The notes below the pieces were generated by a model. The model was not told the DNA's origin, ran no database searches, and worked only from the letters and a program-made list of their open reading frames with translations. Of a stretch of DNA of 64,000 nt, positions 37,160 through 45,689 are shown one piece after another. The stretch is taken from contig NZ_WIAX01000002.1 in NCBI RefSeq assembly GCF_009467795.1, positions 1 through 64,000 of the forward strand. The letters are read 5' to 3'. Position numbers and translations under genes: made by a program. How positions within the stretch are numbered: the first letter of the stretch is position 1; each line of letters starts with the position of its first letter. The DNA is from Nesterenkonia halophila. Lineage in GTDB: Bacteria > Actinomycetota > Actinomycetes > Actinomycetales > Micrococcaceae.

Positions 37160-37828
37160 GTGCTGCTCGCGATCGACTCCTCCGCCGGGGCCTCGGCCGC
37201 CGTCACCGACGGCGAGACCGTGCTGGCCCATCGGCGCACCGATGCCACCACCACCCACGCCGAAGTCCTCGCCCCGGCCGTGCGTGAGGTGCTGATCGAA
37301 GCCGGGATCCGCGGCGCGGAGCTCGACGGCGTCGTCGTCGGCGTCGGGCCCGGACCCTTCACCGGTCTGCGCGTCGGGCTGGTGCTGGCCCACAGCCTGG
37401 CCGAGGCCTGGGACCTGCCGCTGCACGGCATCGGCAGCCTGGAGTCCCTCGCCCGACGCGCGGCCCGCCACGGGCTGACCGGCGAGTTCCTCGTCACCGC
37501 CGACGCCCGACGCCGCGAGGTCCACTGGGCGCGCTGCCGCGCCGCCGCCGGCGCCGCCGAGCTGCTCGACGGCCCGCACGTCGGCCCGGCCCCCGACCCG
37601 GCCGCCCGCGGCCTCGGCGACCTGCCGGCCGTCGGCCGCGGCGTCTCGCTCTACCCCGAGGACCTGGCCCCGGCGCCGGGTCTTCCCGAGGACGCCGCCC
37701 GCTGGACCGCCGACGCCGCCGAGCTGGGCCAGCTCGCCGCCGCCGGCGCGGTGCTGCGCGATCCGCTGCCGCTGTACCTGCGCGAATCCGACGCGGTGGC
37801 GCCGACGGCGCGGAAGGCGGTCTCATGA
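37160..37828 (+). CDS. tsaB: tRNA t6A biosynthesis protein TsaB
   Basis: Non-catalytic partner that binds TsaD in t6A synthesis. The 222-residue protein starts MLLAIDSSAGASAAVTDGET (ASKHA N-lobe), with TTTHAEVLAPAVREVL, VVVGVGPGPFTGLRVGLVLA and FLVTADARRREVHWARCRA. Length is normal. Its stop overlaps the rimI ATG (ATGA). First gene of a tsaB-rimI-tsaD operon, a conserved grouping. Confidence 0.94.
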   Translation: MLLAIDSSAGASAAVTDGETVLAHRRTDATTTHAEVLAPAVREVLIEAGIRGAELDGVVVGVGPGPFTGLRVGLVLAHSLAEAWDLPLHGIGSLESLARRAARHGLTGEFLVTADARRREVHWARCRAAAGAAELLDGPHVGPAPDPAARGLGDLPAVGRGVSLYPEDLAPAPGLPEDAARWTADAAELGQLAAAGAVLRDPLPLYLRESDAVAPTARKAVS

Positions 37829-38346
37829 GCACCGGAACGCACGAGGAGCCCGCCGCCACGACCGTCCGCGCGATGACTGAGGACGACGTCGCCGCCGTCC
37901 TGGCGCTGGAGCAGCGACTCTTCCCGCACGACGCCTGGCCGGAGTCCTTCTTCCGCGAGGAGCTCGCCGAAGTCGCCTCCGGCACCCGGCAGTACTGGGT
38001 CGTCGTCGACGCCGACGGGGCGGTGCTCGGCTACGCCGGACTGATGTGCGTGCTGCCGCTGGCCGACGTGCAGACGCTGGCGGTGGCCCCCGAGGCCCAG
38101 GGCCGCGGGCTGGGCACGCGGCTGCTGCGGCTGCTGGTGGACACCGCCGCCGCGCGCCGCGCCGACCAGGTGCTGCTCGAAGTCCGGGCCGACAACCCCG
38201 GGGCCCAGGCCCTCTACGCCCGCGAAGGCTTCGCGGCCATCCACACCCGCCCGCGCTACTACCCCGACGGGGCGGACGCGCTGATCATGCAGAAGCCGCT
38301 GCGCGATCTCGACGCGCCGACGTCGGCCTCGACGCTGAGGAGCTGA
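37825..38346 (+). CDS. rimI: Ribosomal protein S18 alanine N-acetyltransferase
   Basis: GNAT-family enzyme, 173 residues. Motif A is visible as [20 protein letters not shown] (acetyl-CoA binding), with motif B-like [20 protein letters not shown] and [18 protein letters not shown]. The N-terminal [20 protein letters not shown] is typical RimI. RimI acetylates S18 in E. coli; in actinobacteria relatives can have wider N-terminal acetylation activity. It is coupled to tsaB and is 1 base from tsaD. Confidence 0.92.
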   Translation: MSTGTHEEPAATTVRAMTEDDVAAVLALEQRLFPHDAWPESFFREELAEVASGTRQYWVVVDADGAVLGYAGLMCVLPLADVQTLAVAPEAQGRGLGTRLLRLLVDTAAARRADQVLLEVRADNPGAQALYAREGFAAIHTRPRYYPDGADALIMQKPLRDLDAPTSASTLRS

Positions 38347-38347
38347 G

Positions 38348-39493
38348 ATGACCCCCGCTGCCACCGAAGAGACGTCCGGCGCCGCCGGCGCGCCGGAAGC
38401 CCCGCTGGTGCTCGGCATCGAGACCTCCTGCGACGAGACCGGAGTGGGCATCGTCCGCGGCACCGAGCTGCTGGCCAACGCGGTCTCCTCCTCGATGGAG
38501 GAACATGTCCGCTTCGGCGGGGTCATCCCGGAGATCGCCGCCCGCGCCCATCTGGAGGCCTTCCTGCCCACGCTGCGCCGGGCGCTGACGGCCGCCGGAG
38601 TGGAGCTCGACGACGTCGACGCCGTCGCCGTCACCGCCGGGCCCGGACTCGCCGGAGCGCTGATGGTCGGCGTCTCGGCGGCCAAAGGGCTGGCGCTGGC
38701 CGCCGAGAAGCCGCTCTACGGGGTCAACCATCTCGTCGCCCACGTCGGTGTCGGGCTGCTGGTGGGCCAGGACAGCGCAGACGGCGCCGGCGGCGACGAG
38801 GCCGCCGCGGCGCTGCCGCCGCGCACCGGCGCGCTGCTGGTCTCCGGCGGGCACACCGAGATCCTGCGCGTCGGCTCGCTGACCGACGACGTCGAGCTGC
38901 TCGGCGCGACCATCGACGACGCCGCCGGCGAGGCCTACGACAAGGTCGCCCGGCTGCTCGGCCTGGGCTACCCGGGCGGGCCGGCCATCGACCGGGCGGC
39001 CGCCGACGGCGACCCGGCGGCCTTCCGCTTCCCGCGGGCGCTGACCATGCCGAAGTTCGTCGGCACGGCGGAGGAGCCCGGGAAGCATCGGCACGACTGG
39101 TCCTTCTCCGGCCTGAAGACCGCCGTGGCCCGGGCGGTGGAGCAGTTCGAGGCCGCCGGCCGCGAGGTGCCGACCGCCGACATCGCCGCGAGCTTCCAGG
39201 AGGCGGTGGTCGACGTGCTCACCGCCAAGGCTGTCCGCGCCGCGACCGAGCACGAGCTGACCACGCTGCTGCTCGGCGGGGGAGTGGCCGCCAACCGCCG
39301 GCTGCGCGAGCTGCTCGCGCAGCGCTGCGCGGCGGCCGGCCTCGAGCTGCGCATCCCGCCGGTGAGCCTGTGCACCGACAACGGGGCGATGGTCGCCGCG
39401 CTCGGCGCCCAGCTGGTCGCCGCCGGCGTCGCGCCCTCGGCGCTGGACATCGGCGCCGACTCCTCCCAGGCGGTGGAGCGCATCAGCGTCTGA
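38348..39493 (+). CDS. tsaD: tRNA N6-adenosine threonylcarbamoyltransferase TsaD
   Basis: Catalytic subunit that transfers threonylcarbamoyl to A37. The 381-residue protein has [33 protein letters not shown] (metal-binding His), [13 protein letters not shown] (second metal His), [44 protein letters not shown] and the C-terminal [15 protein letters not shown]. The last signature completes the metal site. Length is slightly above average because of an insertion of about 25 residues before [11 protein letters not shown]. Ends against the convergent LysR gene. Confidence 0.96.
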   Translation: MTPAATEETSGAAGAPEAPLVLGIETSCDETGVGIVRGTELLANAVSSSMEEHVRFGGVIPEIAARAHLEAFLPTLRRALTAAGVELDDVDAVAVTAGPGLAGALMVGVSAAKGLALAAEKPLYGVNHLVAHVGVGLLVGQDSADGAGGDEAAAALPPRTGALLVSGGHTEILRVGSLTDDVELLGATIDDAAGEAYDKVARLLGLGYPGGPAIDRAAADGDPAAFRFPRALTMPKFVGTAEEPGKHRHDWSFSGLKTAVARAVEQFEAAGREVPTADIAASFQEAVVDVLTAKAVRAATEHELTTLLLGGGVAANRRLRELLAQRCAAAGLELRIPPVSLCTDNGAMVAALGAQLVAAGVAPSALDIGADSSQAVERISV

Positions 39494-39504
39494 GGAGCCG
39501 CGGC

Positions 39505-40401
39505 TCACCCGGCCTCGGCGACCTCCAGCAGCTGGGCCGCGGTTCCGGGCGGGCGCCGCGGCCCGTTCCACACTGCGGTCAGCGGCCGCCGCACCGGCGC
39601 TCCGGCCAGCGGCACGCGGAGCAGCTCGCCGGTGCGCAGCTGGTCCTGCACCGCCAGGGCGCTGAGCACCGCCGGTCCGGCGCCGGAGCGCACGGCGATG
39701 CGCACGGCCGCATTGCTCCGCAGGATCTGGGCGGGAGCGGTCATGCCGCGGGCGCCGACCACCGCCTCCAGCGCCTCCCGGGTGCCCGAGCCGTCCTCGC
39801 GGACGACCAGCGCAGTGGCGACCAGCTCGTCCAGCGTCACCGGGGCCGAGCGCTCGGCCCACGGATGGTCCGGGGCGATGACCAGGACCAGCTCGTCGTC
39901 GCGGACGGTGCGCGCCTGCAGATCCCCGGGCAGATGCGGGGTCTCGACGAATCCCAGCGCAAGTCGTCCCTCGCGCACGCCGGCGAGCACGGCCGCGGAG
40001 TTCTGCACGCTCGGGTCCACGGAGATCGCCGGGGCGCGACGGCGCAGCGCGGCGAGCCAGGCCGGCATCAGATGCTCGGCGATGGTCAGGCTCGCCCCGA
40101 CGCGCAGCGCCGCCACATCGCCCTGCTGCTCGATGGTGCGCCGCCAGTCCATGAAGGTCCCGGCGGCGTCGAGCAGCCGGCGCGCCTGCGCGAGACAGCG
40201 CAGGCCGGTCTCGGTGGGGCGCGCCCCGTGCGGGTGCCGGTCGATCAGCCGCGCGCCGACCTGGGACTCCAGCCGCGCGATGAGCCGGCTGGCGTTGGGC
40301 TGATGCAGTCCGCGGCGACGCGCCCCGGCTCCCAGGCCCCCCTCCTCGACGACGGCGACGAACAGCGCGAGCGCGGGGAGATCGGGGAGGTCATCGGTCA
40401 T
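39505..40401 (-). CDS. LysR-family transcriptional regulator
   Basis: A 298-residue regulator with an N-terminal winged HTH (about 8-66; LFVAVVEEGGLGAGARRRGL, HQPNASRLIARLESQVGARL) and an effector-binding domain (about 92-290; LRVGASLTIAEHLMPAWLAA, RLALGFVETPHLPG). It is divergent from a YeiH-family exporter, so it probably controls it, as CysB/YeiE-like regulators do elsewhere. The minus-strand TATGAT (40408-40413) is 6 bases before its ATG, a leaderless-type promoter. It could be related to sulfur or organic-acid stress, which is inference. Confidence 0.9.
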   Translation of the reverse strand: MTDDLPDLPALALFVAVVEEGGLGAGARRRGLHQPNASRLIARLESQVGARLIDRHPHGARPTETGLRCLAQARRLLDAAGTFMDWRRTIEQQGDVAALRVGASLTIAEHLMPAWLAALRRRAPAISVDPSVQNSAAVLAGVREGRLALGFVETPHLPGDLQARTVRDDELVLVIAPDHPWAERSAPVTLDELVATALVVREDGSGTREALEAVVGARGMTAPAQILRSNAAVRIAVRSGAGPAVLSALAVQDQLRTGELLRVPLAGAPVRRPLTAVWNGPRRPPGTAAQLLEVAEAG

Positions 40402-40472
40402 ATCAGGATCATATGCCCCGGTGCCGATCGGCCGTCTACCAGAGACGCCGGCCGGCTGGCAGAGTGCTCAGC
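40402..40472. promoter_or_regulatory. Divergent LysR/YeiH promoter region
   Basis: Seventy-one bases between the two starts. The LysR -10 TATGAT is clear. On the plus strand only a weak CAGAGT (40461-40466) precedes the exporter ATG by 6 bases. The ATAT-rich patch CATATCAGGATCATATG near 40399-40415 is nearly symmetrical and may be the LysR autoregulatory site. Confidence 0.4.
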
Positions 40473-41513
40473 ATGACCACTGCCGCGCCGTCGCCCCGGA
40501 CCGCCGATTCCGGGAGCGTCCGGAGCGCGGGGAAAGGCCGGATCCCGGGCATCCTCCTCGGCGGCGCCGTCGCGGGGCTCGCGGCCGCGTGCGGCCCGCT
40601 GCTGCCCGGAGCGAGTCCGCTGATCCTGGCCATGGTCGCCGGCGTGGTCCTGGCCAACACCGTCGGCCCGCCGGCCGCGGCCGGTCCGGGGCTGACGTTC
40701 TGCTCACAGACGCTGCTGCGCGCCGGCATCGTGCTGCTGGGCCTGCAGATCGTCCTCGGCGACATCCTCGCGCTGGGGGCGGGGGCCTCGGCGGTGCTGG
40801 TCGCCGTCGTCGTCTGCGGGCTGCTCGGGACGCTGCTGATCGGTCGGGCGCTGCGCCTGCCGCCGTCGCTGACGCTGCTGGTCGCCTGCGGGTTCTCGAT
40901 CTGCGGCGCGGCGGCGGTGGGAGCCGCCGCCGGCGTCGCGGATCCGCGGAGGGAGCGCGACCAGGACGTGGTCACCGCTGTGGCCCTGGTGGTGCTGTGC
41001 GGGACGCTGATGATCCCGCTGCTGCCGCTGGCGGCCGCGTCGCTGGGACTCGACGCCGCCGACGCCGGGCTGTGGGCCGGGGCCGCGGTCCACGAGGTCG
41101 CGCACGTCGTCGCCGTCGGGGCGGTGCTCGGCGGCGACGCGCCGGAGACGGCTGTGGTGGCCAAGCTCGGCCGGGTGCTGATGCTCGCGCCGGCCGTCGC
41201 CGTGCTGGGCCTGCACCTGCGCCGCCGCAGGGCCGTCTCGGCCGGCGGGCGGCGCCCGCCGATCGTGCCGCCCTTCGTCCTCGGCTTCCTGGCGATGGTC
41301 GCGCTGCGCTCCACCGTCCCGCCTCCGGAGGTCGTCCTCGACGTCGCCGCGGCGGCGCGCACGCTGCTGCTCGCCGCGGCGATGTTCGCCCTGGGCTGCG
41401 GGGTGCGGCTGCACGCACTGGTCGCAGTGGGGCCGCGACCGTTGATCCTGGCCGGGCTGTCGACGCTGCTCGTCGCCGCCGTCGCGCTCGGCGGAGTGCT
41501 GCTGGTCGGCTGA
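40473..41513 (+). CDS. YeiH/UPF0324-family membrane protein (putative sulfate exporter)
   Basis: A 346-residue inner-membrane protein with about ten hydrophobic segments. It has the family pattern LLRAGIVLLGLQIVLGDILA, VACGFSICGAAAVGAAAGVA and GLWAGAAVHEVAHVVAVGAV, plus KLGRVLMLAP. The family (Cons_hypoth698) is usually annotated as putative sulfate exporter on thin evidence. I take ATG 40473 rather than the open frame starting further upstream because it fits the promoter region and the TM topology. Paired with the divergent LysR regulator. Confidence 0.87.
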   Translation: MTTAAPSPRTADSGSVRSAGKGRIPGILLGGAVAGLAAACGPLLPGASPLILAMVAGVVLANTVGPPAAAGPGLTFCSQTLLRAGIVLLGLQIVLGDILALGAGASAVLVAVVVCGLLGTLLIGRALRLPPSLTLLVACGFSICGAAAVGAAAGVADPRRERDQDVVTAVALVVLCGTLMIPLLPLAAASLGLDAADAGLWAGAAVHEVAHVVAVGAVLGGDAPETAVVAKLGRVLMLAPAVAVLGLHLRRRRAVSAGGRRPPIVPPFVLGFLAMVALRSTVPPPEVVLDVAAAARTLLLAAAMFALGCGVRLHALVAVGPRPLILAGLSTLLVAAVALGGVLLVG

Positions 41514-41529
41514 GCGGCGCCGGCCGGGT

Positions 41530-42717
41530 TCAGCGCCCCAGCGTGCCGTCGGGGCCGCGGCGCAGCGTCCCCTCGATCGAGGCCCGGGTCAGCGCCGCCG
41601 AGTCCACCACCACCGGGTGCAGATCGCCGGCGTGGGCCGCGGCGACCTCGCGCTGGCGCTGGTATCCGGCGCCGTCGCGCATCATCTGTTCGACCAGCCC
41701 GAGCTCGTCGGCGCAGCCCAGCTCCGCGGCCACGGGCTCAAGCCGGTTCAGCTCGCGCATCAGGTGGTCGGTGACCAGCTCTTCGGTCCCGGCGGCGTCG
41801 AGGATGATGATCGCGTCGAGGCCGTAGCGGGCCGCCCGCCACTTGTTCTCCTGGGTGTGCCAGGGCGGCATCGTAGGGATCCTCCGGCCCTGTTCGACGT
41901 CGCGGACGATGGAGTGGACCAGGCACTGGGTCAGCGCGGCGATGCCGGCGATGTGCTCCAGCGTGGCCAGCCCGTCGCAGACGCGCATCTCCACCGTCCC
42001 CAGCCGCGGCACCGCTCGGATGTCCCAGCGGACCTCGGAGACGTCGTCGATGACCCCGGTGTGGGTCATGTCCTCGACGCAGCCTTCGAAGCCCGACCAG
42101 TCGTCGAACTGGAAGGGCAGCCCGGCGGTGGGCAGCTGCTGGAACATCAGCGCCCGCTGCGAGGCATAGCCGGTGTCCTCGCCGGACCAGTAGGGCGAGG
42201 AGGCCGAGAGCGCCTGGAAATGCGGATAGTAGTTCAGCAGCCCGTCCACGGCGGGCATCGCCTGGCGCCGGTCGGTCAGCCCGACGTGGACGTGGACGCC
42301 GTAGATGACCATCTGCCGGCCCCACCACTGGGTGCGGCGGATCAGCTCGGCGTAGCGCTCCTTGTCGGTCACCGGCTGCTCGCGCGGCGGGGCGAAGGGG
42401 TGCGAGCCCTGCGAGTAGAGCTCGACGCCGAGCGGGTCGCAGTGCCGCTGCACGCCGCGGGCCGTCTCGCGCAGCGAGGAGATGCCCTCGTCGACGGTGT
42501 CGCAGACGTCGGTGATGACCTCGACCGTGTTGGTCAGCAGCTCGCGCTTCACATACGGGTGGTCGTCCTCCGGCCCGAGGCTCGGCATCTCGTCGTGGCA
42601 GGCGGTGAGGATGTGGTCGGCCACCGAGCGCAGATCGCCGGTCTCGCGGTCGACGAGGGCCAGCTCCCACTCCAGGCCCAGGGTCGAGCGCTCGGATGGG
42701 GCGAAGGGCAGGTCCAC
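41530..42717 (-). CDS. YbdK-type carboxylate-amine ligase (glutamate-cysteine ligase family)
   Basis: The 395-residue protein is a GCS2-family enzyme: STLGLEWELALVDRETGDLR (metal-binding Glu), KRELLTNTVEVITDVCDTVD, VYGVHVHVGLTDR-like histidine cluster, ALSASSPYWSGEDTGYASQR, and PRLGTVEMRVCDGLATLEHI. Family members ligate glutamate to cysteine or other amines; whether this one makes gamma-glutamylcysteine is not certain, since actinobacteria use mycothiol. GTG 42717 sits 6 nt after GAGGAG and gives a normal length; the frame is open further but not conserved. Confidence 0.9.
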   Translation of the reverse strand: MDLPFAPSERSTLGLEWELALVDRETGDLRSVADHILTACHDEMPSLGPEDDHPYVKRELLTNTVEVITDVCDTVDEGISSLRETARGVQRHCDPLGVELYSQGSHPFAPPREQPVTDKERYAELIRRTQWWGRQMVIYGVHVHVGLTDRRQAMPAVDGLLNYYPHFQALSASSPYWSGEDTGYASQRALMFQQLPTAGLPFQFDDWSGFEGCVEDMTHTGVIDDVSEVRWDIRAVPRLGTVEMRVCDGLATLEHIAGIAALTQCLVHSIVRDVEQGRRIPTMPPWHTQENKWRAARYGLDAIIILDAAGTEELVTDHLMRELNRLEPVAAELGCADELGLVEQMMRDGAGYQRQREVAAAHAGDLHPVVVDSAALTRASIEGTLRRGPDGTLGR

Positions 42718-42882
42718 GGGCAGCTCCTCGGCGGGTCGGGCCGCGGACCGGAGAGATCGGGGACCGGACGGCGCGGCGGATTCGGCAGCGGTGCGGCGAC
42801 GGCGCCGGCGGATGTGCAGGCTCTCACGATACCGGCCCCGCCGCAGTGCCCGGCGACGGCGCCGCGACCAGGCTCGGCTCGT

Positions 42883-42888
42883 TACAGT
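42883..42888 (+). promoter_or_regulatory. -10 box of the GH3 lipoprotein gene (leaderless type)
   Basis: TACAGT, 7 bases before the ATG at 42896. No ribosome-binding site between. Confidence 0.5.
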
Positions 42889-42895
42889 GGTCGGC

Positions 42896-44686
42896 ATGAC
42901 GCACACCCTCCCGCGCCGGCGCGCGGCCGCCGTCGGCCTGGCCCTGTCCCTGCTGCTCACCGGCTGCGCGGCCGGCGGCGACGGCTCGAGCTCGCCGGGC
43001 CCGTCGGAGACGACGACGGCCGGCGACGGAGGATCCGACCAGGGGCTCAGCGCCGAGCAGCGTCGTGAGCAGCGCCGTCGTGAGGCGCAGCAGCAGCGCG
43101 AGGATGCGCTGGCTGGTCCGGCGGAGGAGCATCGGGAGCAGGCCGAGGAGCTGGTCTCCGGGATGAGCGCGGAGGAGCGGGCAGGACAGGTGCTCGTCGG
43201 CCAGTACGACGGCGTCGACGCCTCGACGATGGCCGAGGAGATCGAGCGGCTGCATCTGGCCGGGGCCATCGTGATGCCGCCGAACGTGCCGACCGGAGCC
43301 GACGGCGGCGTCGACGTCGAGGCGCTGGGCGGACAGCTGGAGCGGCTCCAGGCCGCGACCGACGACGAGGTCCCCGGCATCGTCGCCGTCGACCAGGAGG
43401 GCGGGCTGGTCACCCGGGTCGGGGAGCCGCTGACCGAGTGGCCGACGCCGATGGCCTACGGGGCCGCGGCCGCCGGCGACGGGTCCGAGGATGACGCGGC
43501 CGACGGCTCCGGGTTGGCCGTTTCTGGACACCGGGCGATGGCCGCGGATCTGGCCGAGCTGGGCTTCACCATGGACTTCGCCCCGACCGCCGACGTCACC
43601 GTCGGACCGGCGGATCCGACGATCGGGGCACGGTCGTTCAGCACGGATCCGCAGCTGGTCGGCGAGCTGTCGCTGGCGGCGACCCGCGGCCTGGCCGCGG
43701 GCGGGCTGGCCGGTTCGCTGAAGCACTTCCCCGGGCACGGCTCGGTGGAGGAGGACTCGCATGTGGCGCTGCCGCGACAGGACGGCTCGCGGGAGCAGCT
43801 GCGCGAGCGGGACTGGAAGCCCTTCGCCGCAGGGATCGAGGCCGGGGTGCCGATGGTGATGATGGGCCACCTCGAGGTGCCGGCCCTGGAGGAGGGCGTG
43901 CCGACGTCGCTGTCCGCGGCGGCCTATGGAGAGATCCGGGACATGGGCCACGACGGGGTGATCGTCACCGATGCGCTGAACATGGGGGCGATCGTCGACG
44001 GCTACGGGCCGGCTCGAGCCCCGGTGCTGGCGCTGCAGGCCGGAGCGGACCTGCTGCTGATGCCCTCGGATGTGACCACCGCCCATGCCGCGATCGTCGA
44101 CGCGGTGGATTCCGGCGAGGTGTCGGAGGATCGGCTGCGGCAGGCGGCCGAGCGGGTGATCGCGCTGCAGCTCTGGCGGGAGGAGCTGGCCGACGGCGAG
44201 CTCGCCGCCGGGCCGGGCGTGGAGGCCCCGGAGGTGCTCTCCGAGGAGGCCGAGGGCGGTTCCGGCGGGTCCGCCGACTCCGGCGGGTCCGCCGACGTCG
44301 CGGGCGATCTGGCCGAGGAGGCGGTGACGCTGGTCTCCGGGACCTGCGGCGAAGACCTGGCGAGCGAGGGGATCCGGATCCTCGGCGGGGACGCGCAGGA
44401 TCGCGCGCGGCTGTCCGCCGCGGCCGAGGACGCCGGGATCCCCACTGGACAGGGGATCACCGTCCGGCTGATCGGCGGCGGCCAGGGCGCGCCCGGCGGC
44501 GACGTCGCCGTCGCGCTGGACCGGCCGTCGTCGTTGGAGGACGCCGACGCCGCGACGCGGATCGCCCTCTACGGACGGACGCAGGAGTCCTTCGCCGCAC
44601 TGGTCGAGGTGCTCTCCGGCGCCGAGGCCCCCGGGCGGCTGCCGGCGTCGGTCGGCGAGCTGGCCGTCGGCGACGGCGGCTGCTGA
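42896..44686 (+). CDS. Glycoside hydrolase family 3 lipoprotein (NagZ-like beta-N-acetylhexosaminidase)
   Basis: A 596-residue exported lipoprotein with signal peptide and lipobox LLLTGC (Cys24), then a Glu/Gln/Arg-rich coiled stretch (about 50-90). The GH3 barrel spans about 95-430: ERAGQVLVGQYDG, IVAVDQEGGLVTRVGEPLTE, FAPTADVTVGPADPTIGARS, the KHFPGHGSVEEDSHVALP loop with the catalytic histidine and HDGVIVTDALNMGAIV with the nucleophile Asp. The last 130 residues form a second domain. Likely removes N-acetylglucosamine from cell-wall fragments outside the membrane. Confidence 0.9.
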   Translation: MTHTLPRRRAAAVGLALSLLLTGCAAGGDGSSSPGPSETTTAGDGGSDQGLSAEQRREQRRREAQQQREDALAGPAEEHREQAEELVSGMSAEERAGQVLVGQYDGVDASTMAEEIERLHLAGAIVMPPNVPTGADGGVDVEALGGQLERLQAATDDEVPGIVAVDQEGGLVTRVGEPLTEWPTPMAYGAAAAGDGSEDDAADGSGLAVSGHRAMAADLAELGFTMDFAPTADVTVGPADPTIGARSFSTDPQLVGELSLAATRGLAAGGLAGSLKHFPGHGSVEEDSHVALPRQDGSREQLRERDWKPFAAGIEAGVPMVMMGHLEVPALEEGVPTSLSAAAYGEIRDMGHDGVIVTDALNMGAIVDGYGPARAPVLALQAGADLLLMPSDVTTAHAAIVDAVDSGEVSEDRLRQAAERVIALQLWREELADGELAAGPGVEAPEVLSEEAEGGSGGSADSGGSADVAGDLAEEAVTLVSGTCGEDLASEGIRILGGDAQDRARLSAAAEDAGIPTGQGITVRLIGGGQGAPGGDVAVALDRPSSLEDADAATRIALYGRTQESFAALVEVLSGAEAPGRLPASVGELAVGDGGC

Positions 44687-44693
44687 CTGCGCC

Positions 44694-44728
44694 GAACAGG
44701 CGGGGACAGGGTCCGGTCCCGCCTGTTC
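44694..44728. terminator. Bidirectional hairpin between GH3 and the ompA-like pseudogene
   Basis: GAACAGGCGGG (44694-44704) pairs with CCCGCCTGTTC (44718-44728). Lies between two convergent reading frames, 7 bases after the GH3 stop. Confidence 0.6.
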
Positions 44729-44756
44729 AGCGTCGCGGCGGTGTCACGAGGGCGGG

Positions 44757-45689
44757 TCAGTCGCCGGAATAGCGGATCTCCACGCGGCGGTTGGCCGCCA
44801 GCGTGCTGGGTTCCTCCGGGTCCTCGGAGACGGCGGGATCCGAGTCGCCGGCGCCGGAGACTGCGTCGGCCACTGCCTGGGCCCGATTCTCGGAGAGCTC
44901 GCCGTTGTCGAAGGTCTCGCCGGTGGGCGTGGAGTCGGTGTGGCCGGTGATCGTCACGGCGGCGCCGTCGGGGACGTCGGCGATCAGCTCGGCGATGCTC
45001 TCCTCCGCGGAGCCCGGCAGCTCCCAGGCGTTGACCTCGAAGAGGATGTCGGTCGCCAGGTCGATGACCGTCGTCCCCTCCTCCTCGCGGGTCTGTTCCA
45101 GCGGCTGGACGGAGTCTTCGAGGCTTTCCGTCGTCCACTGGTGGACTGACGCGTCGATCCCGCTCTGCGTCCATGCGTGGACCGAGCCATCGAACGCCGA
45201 GGAACTCGGGTCGGGGAGATCCTCGGGCGAGGTCGGGTCCGCGACGGTCCCGATAACACCGGCGACCACTCCCACGAGCGCCGTCGCACCGATGCGGAGG
45301 CCTGTCGCACCGATGCGGAGGCCTGTCGCGCCGATCTTGCGGACTCCTCGATCGGCACGTCGGTGAACTCCGACATGTCGGACCGGAGGCGGACGTCCAC
45401 GCTGTCGATCTGATCCTGGGGAGCGGCGTAGACGCCCCACCACACCATCGGCTCGCCGTTGCCGGTCTCGAGGCCTTCAGCATGCCACCACGTGGCGGCG
45501 CCTTCGGTGATGATGGAGTACTCCTTGAGATTCTCGCGGTCGACCAGCGTGGGGGCGAAACGGCGGATCCCGAAGCTGACGGTGCCGTCGACGCGTGTGG
45601 GCTCGTAGTCCTGCTCGGCGAGCACCTGCGAGGCATCGACCGAGGCGACGCCGACGTCGTGCTCATCGTCCGAGGCGTCGTCGGCGGTC
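44757..45689 (-). pseudogene. OmpA-domain protein, 5' truncated and frameshifted
   Basis: Downstream minus-strand frame (44757-45443) encodes an OmpA/MotB peptidoglycan-binding domain (DILFEVNAWELPGSAEESIA, TITGHTDSTPTGETFDNGEL, ENRAQAVADAV, ANRRVEIRY). The upstream part (about 45340-45689) lies in another frame and encodes the matching N-terminal half (VSFGIRRFAPTLVDRENLKE, GEPMVWWGVYAAPQDQIDSV, EFTDVPIEES). The frames join near 45340, where losing one base from GAG TCC GCC AAG explains the shift. A 21-bp tandem repeat (GTCGCACCGATGCGGAGGCCT, two copies plus a diverged third, about 45295-45345) adjoins it. No signal peptide or start codon precedes the fragment: its open frame runs into the neighbouring methyltransferase's end. 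Confidence 0.75.

Noticed and set aside
40413-40472. Upstream open-frame extension of the YeiH-family protein
   Set aside because: It would add 20 Arg-rich residues and overlap the divergent promoter region; ATG 40473 fits better.
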